28,023 bases of DNA from Betaproteobacteria bacterium (GTDB taxonomy: Bacteria; Pseudomonadota; Gammaproteobacteria; Burkholderiales; SG8-41), in contig JANYDM010000050.1 of the NCBI GenBank assembly GCA_025363575.1, positions 1 to 28,023 of the forward strand, given 5' to 3'. The notes under the pieces were generated by a model. It was not told the origin of the DNA, ran no database searches, and worked only from the letters and a program-made list of their open reading frames with translations. A program made the translations under genes and the position numbers. Shown in pieces: positions 6,724-14,247 of the stretch. Each line of letters starts with the position of its first letter. Positions within the stretch are counted from its first letter, which is position 1.

Positions 6724-7886
6724 CCGTCCTGCCGCGCGAAGATATGCGCACCGATTTCGGCAACGCGCCGCGCGCCTACATAACCGAACGACCGCTCCAT
6801 CTCATCGGCAAGTATCTTGATCGCTCGCGCAGCGCCCGCCTGCCCGCCGCATGCGGTGCCGTAAAGCGTCGCCCTGCCGACGAGCACCATCTTTGCGCCG
6901 AGTGCCAACGCCTTGACGATGTCGCTGCCGCGGCGGATGCCGCTATCGAGTATGACGGTGCAGCGGTCGCCAACCGACGCTACGACCTCCGGCAGCATGT
7001 CGATGGTCGCGACGGCGCTGTCGAATGCGCGTCCGCCGTGATTCGAAACGATCACGCCATCGGCACCCGCATCGACGGCGGCCCGCGCCTGATCGCCGCT
7101 CAATATGCTTTTCACGATCAGCTTGCCAGGCCAGAAGTCGCGGAATTTTTTGATGTGTTCCCACGTCATGGCCTGAAATGCTTTCGGCCGCGTCCTGCTT
7201 TTGCCGTCGAGGATGGTATGACGGTAGCGCGCAGGGAAATTGGCATTCGTGGGCATGCCTTCGTTCATGAGGTACTTGCGCATCACGCGCCACATCCAGG
7301 CGGGATGCATCGCCATGTCCACCGCTGCCGTGACGTTGGGCTTGAATGGAAAGGAGTAGCCGTTGCGCTCGTTGTGCTCACGCCCGCGGCCCGGTGCGGC
7401 GTCTATTGTTACGACCAAAGCCTCCCAGCCGAGATCGCGCGCGCGCGTGACCATTTCGTAAGAGCCCTCCTCATCTGCCCACGGATATAGCTGAAACCAC
7501 TTGCGTGCAGCAGGCACTTTCTCGCTGACTTCTTCCATCGAGGTCAGTGCGCCCGTGGCCAGCGTGAAAGGAATGCCCGCCGCGGCCGCGGCCCGCGCCA
7601 GTTCCACCTCGCCCTGATACCACATCAGTCCGGCGCTGCCGGTGGGCGCGATCCCGAACGGCAGTTCTATGCGCTTGCCGAAGATCTCCGTGCCGAGATC
7701 GCGCTCCGACCAGTCGTTGAGAAAGCGCGTGCGCAGCTTGATGCGCTGAAACGCCGCCCGGTTTTCCTCGAGCGAAATCCCGTCCTCCGTGCCTTTGTCG
7801 ACGTATTCGAAGATGCCTTTCGGCAGGCGGCGTTGCGCGGCCTCGCGCAGATCAAAGATGTTGTAGCAGCGATTCAGGTCTGTCAT
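6720..7886 (-). CDS. FMN-dependent alpha-hydroxy-acid oxidase/dehydrogenase
   Basis: A 388-aa member of the glycolate oxidase / L-lactate dehydrogenase / mandelate dehydrogenase family, which oxidises 2-hydroxy acids to 2-oxo acids with FMN. All active-site landmarks are present: the early Tyr in IFEYV, APTGSAGL at the flavin, WFQLYPW with its Tyr near 134, Lys near 259 in LIVKSI, the catalytic base His283 in SNHGGR with its Arg, and FMN-phosphate segments DSGIRRGSD and GAKMVLVGRA. I use ATG 7886; an in-frame TTG one codon earlier (7889) is less likely. It lies 17 bases after the SDR gene and overlaps the Bug gene by four bases. The length is normal; the exact substrate is unknown. Confidence 0.93.
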   Translation of the reverse strand: MTDLNRCYNIFDLREAAQRRLPKGIFEYVDKGTEDGISLEENRAAFQRIKLRTRFLNDWSERDLGTEIFGKRIELPFGIAPTGSAGLMWYQGEVELARAAAAAGIPFTLATGALTSMEEVSEKVPAARKWFQLYPWADEEGSYEMVTRARDLGWEALVVTIDAAPGRGREHNERNGYSFPFKPNVTAAVDMAMHPAWMWRVMRKYLMNEGMPTNANFPARYRHTILDGKSRTRPKAFQAMTWEHIKKFRDFWPGKLIVKSILSGDQARAAVDAGADGVIVSNHGGRAFDSAVATIDMLPEVVASVGDRCTVILDSGIRRGSDIVKALALGAKMVLVGRATLYGTACGGQAGAARAIKILADEMERSFGYVGARRVAEIGAHIFARQDG

Positions 7887-7903
7887 CAAATGAACCGGGC
7901 CGC

Positions 7904-8692
7904 CTAGTAACGGACGCCCGGCGTCGAGCCGCCGTCGATGGCAATGCTCTGACCCGTGATCGCCGATGCATTCGGCGAAGCAAGGAAGAGCACCATAGGC
8001 GCGATGTCCTTCGGCTCGACGAGGCGGCCGATGGGAAACTGCTTGATGAAGCTTTTCTCGGCCTCGGCCTCGCTCACGCCCAGCTCTTTCGCGCGCGCGG
8101 CGAGCCGCTTGGGATAGCGGTCGGTCTTGGTGAAGGGCGGGTGGACAACGTTCACCGTAATGCCCTGGGGCGCCACCATCGTGCTGAACTGTTTGCAGAA
8201 GGCGATGATCGACGAATTGCCTAGCGCGCTGGGCAGCGCGGTGGGGCCGGCATGGAACGCGGCGTTGCCGCCGATGCAGATCACGCGACCGCGCGACTTG
8301 CGCAAGTGCGGGAGCGCAGCGCGGCAGCAGCGCATGTAAGCCAGCGTCTTGCCTTTCAGCCGTTCCAGCAGCCCTTCGTCGTCCAGCGTCTCGATGTTGC
8401 CGCTGATTGCAGTCGAAGCGTTGTTGACCAGAATGTCGAGGCCGCCAAATGCATCGACCGCTGCCTGCACTGCGGCGATACAGCCTTCACCGGTGAAGAG
8501 ATCGACCGCGACGGCCTTCGCCTTCACGCCCTTCGCCGCAATCTGCGCTTCCGCAGCCGCTAGCGCCACCTTGTCGCGGCCGCAGATGACGACGTTGGCG
8601 CCCTCGCCCGCGAAAGCCAGCGCGATGCCGAGACCCACGCCGCGATTTCCGCCGGTGACCAATACCGATTTGCCCTTCAACTGGAGATCCAT
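7904..8692 (-). CDS. SDR-family oxidoreductase lacking the YxxxK catalytic pair
   Basis: A 262-aa Rossmann-fold short-chain dehydrogenase relative. Present: TGGNRGVG at 13-20 (cofactor-binding TGxxxGxG), CGRD after strand 2, D64 with VDLF, NNAS at 90-93, and the C-terminal RLVEPKDIA and ITGQSIAIDGGS. The usual Ser...YxxxK is not there: the segment reads IGGNAAFHAGPTALPSALGN followed by SSIIAFCK, so both Tyr and Lys positions are changed. From memory, a subgroup of SDRs has a similar GNAAL-like helix, so this may be a real variant class rather than decay. It is probably the first gene of the operon with the FMN oxidase and Bug protein, suggesting a role on the same hydroxy or oxo acid. Start ATG 8692, with GAGAGGG and AGGA just upstream. 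Confidence 0.88.
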   Translation of the reverse strand: MDLQLKGKSVLVTGGNRGVGLGIALAFAGEGANVVICGRDKVALAAAEAQIAAKGVKAKAVAVDLFTGEGCIAAVQAAVDAFGGLDILVNNASTAISGNIETLDDEGLLERLKGKTLAYMRCCRAALPHLRKSRGRVICIGGNAAFHAGPTALPSALGNSSIIAFCKQFSTMVAPQGITVNVVHPPFTKTDRYPKRLAARAKELGVSEAEAEKSFIKQFPIGRLVEPKDIAPMVLFLASPNASAITGQSIAIDGGSTPGVRY

Positions 8693-8789
8693 GTCCTGCG
8701 CCCTCTCGTTTTATTGTGATAGATGATGGTTATGCCAGACCCGAAGTCTAACTTAAGTGCAGTGCTTCTTTAAATGCGACGATACTGCA

Positions 8790-8893
8790 CCCCCTCCCCC
8801 TCCCAACCTCCCCCTTGAAGGGCGAGGAGTTTCTATTTTGTGCTATTGAAATATTCCCTCCCTTTCAAGGGGAGGGGAGGGCTGGGGTGGGGA
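8790..8893. repeat. imperfect long inverted repeat (C-rich arm / G-rich arm)
   Basis: In the 273-base gap between the divergent SDR and TPR genes, a C-rich arm (8790-8820, ending CCCCCTTGAAG) faces a G-rich arm (about 8862-8893, CCTTTCAAGGGGAGGGG then GGGCTGGGGTGGGG) across about 40 AT-richer bases. Both arms contain CTTGAAGG/CCTTTCAAGG-type centres. It resembles the hairpin at 376-447 and is of the dispersed intergenic type common in proteobacteria. It could also affect transcription from the divergent promoters. Confidence 0.55.
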
Positions 8894-8913
8894 TAGGGTT
8901 ACGACACTGACGG

Positions 8914-8938
8914 GGCATTTCTCGGCACGACATATAAT
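8914..8938 (+). promoter_or_regulatory. probable promoter of the TPR gene
   Basis: A perfect TATAAT at 8933-8938 lies 28 bases before the ATG at 8966. The -35 is weak: CTGACG is present upstream but about 20 bases from the -10, longer than the usual 17. The exact -10 in an otherwise GC-rich gap makes this one of the better promoter candidates in the window. Confidence 0.45.
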
Positions 8939-8965
8939 GTTTGCGGAAACCGCGAAAGAAATCTG

Positions 8966-10267
8966 ATGCTCTCCGACCGCTACGACCTTCCCGTCTCCAC
9001 CACCTCCGCAGCCGCCCGGGACGCCTATGCAGAAGGCTACGACCTGGCGCTCACCGTGTATCCCGGTGCGATGGAGGCGTTCGACCGTGCGCTCGCTGCC
9101 GACACCGGACTCGCCCTTGCGCACGCGGGCAAGGCGCAGATCCTCATGCGTGAAGGCAAGGCTGCTGCGGCGCGGGCGTCCCTGGCGACGGCCAAAGATT
9201 TGGCCGCTGGCGTATCCGCCAGAGAAGCAGGACATATCCGCTTCTTCGACCTTGCGTACTCGGGACAGAGCGACGCCGCCATTGAACACCTGAACGCCCA
9301 TCTCGCCGAGTGGCCGCGCGATGCATTGATGGTAGCGACGGCCGCGAATCCTAACGGTCTCATCGGGAGCTCGGGCCGCGTCGGCAACAAACGGCAGACC
9401 GCGCAGTTGCTCGACCGTCTCGCCCCGCATTACGGCGACGATTACTGGTTTCTTTCCTATCACGCGATCGCGCTCGGCGAAGATGGCCGTGTCGCGGAGG
9501 CCCGGCCGAAGATCGAACGATCCGTGCAGCTCAACCAGAAGAACGCGCATTGCGCGCATGGCGTCGCGCACGTCGGCTACGAGAGCGGCGACGCGGATTT
9601 CGGCCGCGACTTCCTTTCTACCTGGCTCGCGACCTATCCGCGCGACGCGGCGTTCCACGGGCATCTCAGCTGGCATCTCTCACTGCTCGAGTTGGCCGCG
9701 GGCAACTGGACTGCGGCGCAGCAGCTTTACCGCGACGCCATCGCGCCCGACCGGCACCCCGGCGGACCGCAGCAAAAAACGTGGGACGGCGTGGCGTTTC
9801 TCTGGCGCTCCGAGCTGGCCGGCCATCCGCGTAACGAGCCCGCATGGCGCACACTGTACGATTATGCCGCGAGCAATCTGCCGCGGCCGGGCGCCGGCCT
9901 CGCGGATCTGCATGTCATGCTCACTCACGCGGTCATGCGTGATGACGCCGCGCTGTCTGCCCGCACCGGACAAATCAAGGAGCTGGTAGGCGGGAATTGC
10001 TATGCGTCCGGCTCCTACGTACCCGAGCTGTCGCGCGGCTTCGTCGCATTTGAACGCGGGGACTATGCGGCGGCGATCGCTGCACTTACCCCGCTGGTTC
10101 GGCAAAGCGAACGCATCGGCGGCAGCCGCGCGCAGCATGACCTCATCGAGTTCACGCTGCTCAAGGCCTACCTCAACGCCGGGCTGCTCGAAGAGGCCCG
10201 CCAGTTTCTCGCGACGCGCAGGCCGGGAGCCGCGGGCGCTACGGTAGCGGGCGCCGCGGCGCTATAG
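8966..10267 (+). CDS. TPR protein of the TTC38 (tetratricopeptide repeat protein 38) type
   Basis: A 433-aa helical-repeat protein without signal peptide. Repeats with the TPR rhythm (A..hAhhG....A...h..A) are seen near residues 20-85 (AMEAFDRALAADTGLALAHAGKA), 150-195, 235-260 (LELAAGNWTAAQQLYRDAI) and 345-420. The pattern HGVAHVGYESGDADFGRDFL plus HLSWHLSLLELAAGNW matches the bacterial TTC38-like group. Such proteins are presumed scaffolds; no enzymatic motif is visible. ATG 8966 follows GAAAGAA. Its stop overlaps the stop of the convergent thioesterase gene: the palindrome CTATAG at 10262-10267 supplies TAG on each strand. The gene stands alone between operons on the opposite strand. Confidence 0.85.
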   Translation: MLSDRYDLPVSTTSAAARDAYAEGYDLALTVYPGAMEAFDRALAADTGLALAHAGKAQILMREGKAAAARASLATAKDLAAGVSAREAGHIRFFDLAYSGQSDAAIEHLNAHLAEWPRDALMVATAANPNGLIGSSGRVGNKRQTAQLLDRLAPHYGDDYWFLSYHAIALGEDGRVAEARPKIERSVQLNQKNAHCAHGVAHVGYESGDADFGRDFLSTWLATYPRDAAFHGHLSWHLSLLELAAGNWTAAQQLYRDAIAPDRHPGGPQQKTWDGVAFLWRSELAGHPRNEPAWRTLYDYAASNLPRPGAGLADLHVMLTHAVMRDDAALSARTGQIKELVGGNCYASGSYVPELSRGFVAFERGDYAAAIAALTPLVRQSERIGGSRAQHDLIEFTLLKAYLNAGLLEEARQFLATRRPGAAGATVAGAAAL

Positions 10268-11218
10268 AGCAACGGCAGGCGCGGCTACCGAATGATTGCT
10301 GACGACCTCCAGCACGAGCTTGCGCTCCGCATTAAATAGCTCCGTGCGCACCACTGCGATGTTGCGGCCGCTTTGCAGGATGATCGAGCGTGCGCTGATC
10401 GCCTTGCCCTTACCGGGGCTGATGTACCACGCCGACGCGCCGGTGAGCAGCGGATGATCGGGCACCGTGGCCTCTGCGGTGGCGAGTGCTGCGTGAAGCA
10501 GAAATCCCCCCTGCACATGGCCCACGCGGTTGCCGATATGCGTGCCGACGGTCAGCCGGCCGGTAGCGCCTTGCGCGGTGCGCTTGACCTGCGGATTGCA
10601 TAACGGCCCGAGCAAGTCGCCGTTTTGCGCTTCGCGCAGCGCCTTCTCGACACTGCGCAGCGTCGCTTTTTCGTTGGCTTCGAGTACATTTTTTTTCAGC
10701 AGCGGCCACGCGTTGCCATTCTCGCCGCCTTCCCATGGCGCGCCGCGCACCACCACGTCTTTAGGCGCAGGCGGCGCCACCCAGGTGCCCGACATGCGCA
10801 TGACTTCGCGGCCCTCGCACAGGATGCGTCCGGCGGCAACGCATTCGGGCAGCGCGGTGATCTGTGAAAACCCGTTGCCACGCCCGCCCGCCGTCATCCG
10901 GCCTCGCGCAGGCTCGCCCGTGAATTCGACCCTGAGCATCAAAGTCGCGGTGCGTGAATTGGGATCGACAAACACACGGATCGCGCCTGCCAGCGCTATG
11001 TCTGCCAGGTAAAGCAGCGCGGCCCGATTGACGATGCCATTCGCGTCGGCGCAATGCGGTCCCGGATCGATGGTGAATTCCACACCATCCGCTTCAAAGC
11101 GCGGCACGTTCAAATTGAAAAAATAGCCCGCAAAATGCAAGCCCGGCGCGCGGTTGCTCGAGATTGCGCGCAGCGTCTGGCTGCGGATGAATGCGGTGTC
11201 CTGCGTGGAGAAACTCAC
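10262..11218 (-). CDS. double-hotdog acyl-CoA thioesterase-like protein
   Basis: A 318-aa protein with two hotdog domains, as in PaaI/TesB-like acyl-CoA thioesterases; it probably hydrolyses an acyl-CoA in the cytoplasm. Domain 1 (about 30-150) holds DANGIVNRAALLYLADIA, with the Asn/Asp-containing long helix. Domain 2 (about 205-310) holds GTHIGNRVGHVQGGFLLHAA, the clearest family signature (VQGG before the helix). The start is a GTG at 11218 with AGGA about 9 bases upstream. It lies 29 bases after the GST gene, so it is likely the last gene of the rhodanese-GST-thioesterase operon. Its stop overlaps that of the TPR gene on the other strand. Confidence 0.83.
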   Translation of the reverse strand: MSFSTQDTAFIRSQTLRAISSNRAPGLHFAGYFFNLNVPRFEADGVEFTIDPGPHCADANGIVNRAALLYLADIALAGAIRVFVDPNSRTATLMLRVEFTGEPARGRMTAGGRGNGFSQITALPECVAAGRILCEGREVMRMSGTWVAPPAPKDVVVRGAPWEGGENGNAWPLLKKNVLEANEKATLRSVEKALREAQNGDLLGPLCNPQVKRTAQGATGRLTVGTHIGNRVGHVQGGFLLHAALATAEATVPDHPLLTGASAWYISPGKGKAISARSIILQSGRNIAVVRTELFNAERKLVLEVVSNHSVAAPAVAL

Positions 11219-11247
11219 GATGAAATTCCTGTTGACCTGTGACGCGA

Positions 11248-11904
11248 CTACCCGCGTGCTGCAATTTCGCGGGTTCGCTTTTCGTTGACTTTGATGACAT
11301 GCGCCTGATAAGCGGGGCGTGCCGCGAGCCGCTCATACCACGAGCGCACGTTGGGATGCGCGGGCTGCGCTGCTTTCGGCGTCCAGTGGAACCACCGGTG
11401 AGTCAGCGATCCCGCCGGAATATCGGCCATGGTTAATTTATCGCCGCACAGGTACTGCCGATCGGCAAGATGCCGTTCGAGAATGTCGAGCCATTGCACC
11501 TGAGCCCTGGCCGCTTTGAGAACAGCGTCATGGCTGCGCTTGTCTTCCGGTCCAAAATAATTTTGCAGATAGATGCTGTTGAAGCCCGCAAAGTTGAGCG
11601 AGCTCCAGTCCATCCACTTCTCCGCGTCGGCGCGGCCGCGCGGGGTATCGGGACATAGGTTGCCAAGACTGTGCTTCGAGCACAGATAGCGCACCACCGC
11701 ACCGGATTCCCACAGCGTCCAGCCATCATCTTCCTCGAGCGTCGGCAGCCGCCCGTTCGGATTCTTGCGGCGGTACTCCGGGTCGTCATTGCCGCCGAAT
11801 TCGCCGCCCCAGTCGATGCGCTCGTGGGCGATGCCCAGCTCGCCTATCGCCCACATCGCCTTGATGACGTTCGAGCCGTCGGCCCGTCCCCATATTTTCA
11901 GCAT
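11248..11904 (-). CDS. glutathione S-transferase family protein
   Basis: A 218-aa cytosolic GST. The N-terminal thioredoxin-like domain begins MLKIWGRADGSNVIKAMWAI, where the Ser/Asn near residues 11-12 are at the catalytic position. It has the cis-proline motif NGRLPTL at 50-56 and the glutathione-binding ESGAVVRYL at 66-74. The helical C-terminal domain carries LTMADIPAG (the N-capping box) and HPNVRSWYERLAARPAYQ. ATG 11904 is chosen because the upstream open frame contains no GST-like residues and an AAGGAAGG/GCGAGG stretch precedes it. It lies between rhodanese (67 bases upstream) and thioesterase. The order suggests a thiol/thioester detoxification or processing unit; the substrate is unknown. 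Confidence 0.92.
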   Translation of the reverse strand: MLKIWGRADGSNVIKAMWAIGELGIAHERIDWGGEFGGNDDPEYRRKNPNGRLPTLEEDDGWTLWESGAVVRYLCSKHSLGNLCPDTPRGRADAEKWMDWSSLNFAGFNSIYLQNYFGPEDKRSHDAVLKAARAQVQWLDILERHLADRQYLCGDKLTMADIPAGSLTHRWFHWTPKAAQPAHPNVRSWYERLAARPAYQAHVIKVNEKRTREIAARG

Positions 11905-11971
11905 GCCGCTTGCCTCGCCTTCCTTGTCTAGAGTGAAACATAACCACCGGGTGGTTCGCGCATGAAGCGGG

Positions 11972-12967
11972 CTATTTCCTTGCCCTCGCGTCGGTGAGTT
12001 CCTTTTCCAGCTGGTCGATGCGGGATTGCAGCGTCGACAACCTGGAATTGAGCAGTCCGACGTTGAAGAACGTGACGTTCTCCGCCGGTGCGTCGAGAGT
12101 ATTGCCGTAACCGAGCCAGGACGAATCGTAGACCTTGACGTTCTTGAAGCCGAGCTGTTGCAACACACCAGCGGTCTCGGATGCGCGCGCGCCGCTTTGG
12201 CAGTAGACGATCGTTTCCTTGCTCGGGTCGAGATTGGCGTACAGCGCCAGCAACTGGTCGGCCGGCTTGAGCGACATGCCTCTATTGTCGGAGACCTGCT
12301 TTTTCGCCAGCTTCATCGGTGTTTCGGGATCAACCCAGTTCATCTCGTACGGGATATTGACCGCGCCGGGAATGTGGCCGCCGCGGATCGCGCGTATGTC
12401 TTCGCCGCGGAATTCACCCGCCGTGCGCGCGTCGATGATTTGCACGTTGGGGTTTTTCAGTTGCGCGATCATCTGCGCGGTGCTGACCGCGACCGACCCA
12501 TTGGCACTCAACTTGAGCGATATCGGCGGAAGTCTGGCTGCCTCGGTGCTGATGGCCTTGCCGGCAGCTCGCCAGTCATCGATCCCGCCATGATAGACAT
12601 GAGCATGCGTTCCGCCGAAATACTGCATCGCGTACAGACCGAGATACGGGTTCCAGGTGCCGCGGGTACCGTAGACGACAATTTCCCGCGCGGGATCGAT
12701 GCCGGCCGCGCCGAGAATTTTTTCGATCTTGTCGGTCGCGAGAAAATCCTCGGTGTTCGGATCGCGCAGCACTTGAGCGGCATCGCCGATGCTGATCGCG
12801 CCGGGCAAGTGCCCCTCACCGTAATCTTTGGCGTTGCGCACATCCCAGAGGATGGCTCCCCGCTTCGTCGCGTCGGCAACGAACGCCGAATCCACGATCG
12901 GGCCTGCTGCAGCCCACCCGAGGTTGCACAACAGCCCCAGCGCCATGGCAACGCATAATTGCTTCAT
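11972..12967 (-). CDS. exported two-domain rhodanese (sulfurtransferase)
   Basis: A 331-aa periplasmic sulfurtransferase with a signal peptide (MKQLCVAMALGLLCNLGWAA). Domain 1 (about 25-140) has ILWDVR and GHLPGAISIG, but its active loop reads YGTRGTWNP without Cys, so it is structural. Domain 2 (about 160-290) has IIDARTAGEF, GGHIPGAVNIP and the active loop CQSGAR with Cys256, then SSWLGYGN. One inactive and one active domain is the usual arrangement of thiosulfate/mercaptopyruvate sulfurtransferases. The last ~25 residues (LSTLQSRIDQLEKELTDARA) form a coiled-coil-like tail beyond the normal fold. ATG 12967 is chosen for AGGAGAGA just upstream; an upstream start would spoil the signal peptide. 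It is the first gene of the operon with GST and thioesterase. Confidence 0.92.
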   Translation of the reverse strand: MKQLCVAMALGLLCNLGWAAAGPIVDSAFVADATKRGAILWDVRNAKDYGEGHLPGAISIGDAAQVLRDPNTEDFLATDKIEKILGAAGIDPAREIVVYGTRGTWNPYLGLYAMQYFGGTHAHVYHGGIDDWRAAGKAISTEAARLPPISLKLSANGSVAVSTAQMIAQLKNPNVQIIDARTAGEFRGEDIRAIRGGHIPGAVNIPYEMNWVDPETPMKLAKKQVSDNRGMSLKPADQLLALYANLDPSKETIVYCQSGARASETAGVLQQLGFKNVKVYDSSWLGYGNTLDAPAENVTFFNVGLLNSRLSTLQSRIDQLEKELTDARARK

Positions 12968-13034
12968 GATCTCTCTCCTTTGATTCCGGCACCACCGGTG
13001 CACGTAGTATAAGCCGGGCTCTGCCGTCCTTCCC

Positions 13035-13051
13035 GAAAATTCGGTATGCTC
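13035..13051 (+). promoter_or_regulatory. 17-bp motif GAAAATTCGGTATGCTC, putative promoter of NHL gene
   Basis: The exact 17 bases recur at 25611-25627, also upstream of a secreted-protein gene with a GTG start. TATGCT could be a -10 box, 52 bases before the GTG at 13103. The position, in the divergent gap with the rhodanese gene, fits a promoter or operator. An 8-base palindrome CACCGGTG lies nearby at 12993-13000 and might serve the rhodanese side. Confidence 0.4.
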
Positions 13052-13102
13052 TTAGCTTCCCGCTTGAACACGCCGCAACCCGATCATCAAAGAGGAGTCT
13101 TC

Positions 13103-14200
13103 GTGGCCCGTCCCATTATCGGATTCGTTCTTGCCCTCTTAACATTTGCCGGCGACGCTCATGCGCAGCAGCAGGGCGGCACGCCGCAGACCAACCAGGT
13201 GCAGCCCGTCAACAGCGGCGCCAATCCTTATCGCGCGATCCGCGATTGGGCAAAAATCGAGAGTGAGGCGCGACCGTGGGGTGGCTCCAACGGCGTTGCG
13301 ATCGATCGGGACGGTAAGACCGTATGGGCGACGGACCGCTGCTCGCCAGGCATCGCGCCCGGCTGCCTCGGTAACAAGGCGAACCCGGTTCATCATTTCG
13401 ATGAGTCGGGAAAAGAGATCAGAAGTTTCGGCAGCGGCCTGTTCGTGTGGCCGCATGGCATCCACGTCGACCGCGACGGCAACGTGTGGGTGACCGACTC
13501 GCGGGCGCCAAGCGCTGATGAACTGGCGAAGGTTCCCGGTGAAGCGAACAAGGGCAGCGTTGCGTTCAAGTTTAGTCCGGAAGGAAAACTTTTGATGACC
13601 CTCGGCAAGCCGGGTGTGCGCGGAAATCCGCCCGATGCTTTAACTGATCCCACCGATGTCGTGACAGATCCGGAGAACGGCGACATCTACGTCGCAGAGA
13701 GCCACACCGACGTCACCGACCCCAACCTGGTCGGGCGCATCTCGGTGTTCGACAAGGATGGAAAGTTCAAGCGCATTATCGGCAAGACCGGCACCGGGCC
13801 GGGCGAGTTCCGCACGCCGCACGCGCTGGAGTTCGACTCACGCGGCCGGCTGATCGTCGCCGATCGACATAACCATCGCATCGTAATCCTTACGAAGGAA
13901 GGAAAATTCATCGGCGAATACGCTGACTTCGGCCGCAGCAGCGGTCTCGCCATCGACAAGAACGACGTTATTTACACCGCCGACTCGGAATCGAACGCCA
14001 AATCACACCCGGGCTGGCTGCGCGGCGTTCGCATAGGCAATCTTGCCGACGGCAAAGTGACGGTATTCATTCCACCGCACGCCGTGCCGGACTCACCCGA
14101 TGGCGCCATGGGTGAAGGCATTGCCATAGACGCCGCCGGAAATATTTTCACCGCAGAGGCGCAACTGCGGGGCGTGACGAAATACGTCAGGGATAAATAG
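13103..14200 (+). CDS. exported NHL-repeat beta-propeller protein
   Basis: A 365-aa secreted beta-propeller. The signal peptide is (V/M)ARPIIGFVLALLTFAGDAHA. NHL-type blades follow: GSNGVAIDRDGKTVWATD, WPHGIHVDRDGNVWVTDS, DPTDVVTDPENGDIYVAES, TPHALEFDSRGRLIVADR, SSGLAIDKNDVIYTADS and GEGIAIDAAGNIFTAE, about six blades. The second-to-fourth blades resemble peptidyl-alpha-hydroxyglycine lyase or SMP-30-like lactonases, but catalysis cannot be assigned. GTG 13103 is chosen because GAGGAG sits 5 bases upstream and it gives a clean signal peptide; the open frame extends to an ATG at 13046 that overlaps the putative promoter. It is transcribed alone, convergent with the VOC gene. Confidence 0.88.
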   Translation: MARPIIGFVLALLTFAGDAHAQQQGGTPQTNQVQPVNSGANPYRAIRDWAKIESEARPWGGSNGVAIDRDGKTVWATDRCSPGIAPGCLGNKANPVHHFDESGKEIRSFGSGLFVWPHGIHVDRDGNVWVTDSRAPSADELAKVPGEANKGSVAFKFSPEGKLLMTLGKPGVRGNPPDALTDPTDVVTDPENGDIYVAESHTDVTDPNLVGRISVFDKDGKFKRIIGKTGTGPGEFRTPHALEFDSRGRLIVADRHNHRIVILTKEGKFIGEYADFGRSSGLAIDKNDVIYTADSESNAKSHPGWLRGVRIGNLADGKVTVFIPPHAVPDSPDGAMGEGIAIDAAGNIFTAEAQLRGVTKYVRDK

Positions 14201-14247
14201 CCGGAGGCATAAAACGTAACCGGGCGTTTCGCAGCGCGTGCCAGAAA

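Noticed and set aside
6684..7490. Long plus-strand frame opposite the FMN oxidase gene
   Set aside because: It is a shadow frame of a GC-rich gene; the minus strand has all catalytic motifs of a known family.
11905..12168. Longer GST start adding 88 residues
   Set aside because: The extra residues are Ser/Arg-rich and overlap the end of the rhodanese gene in another frame; GST folds begin at MLKIWG.
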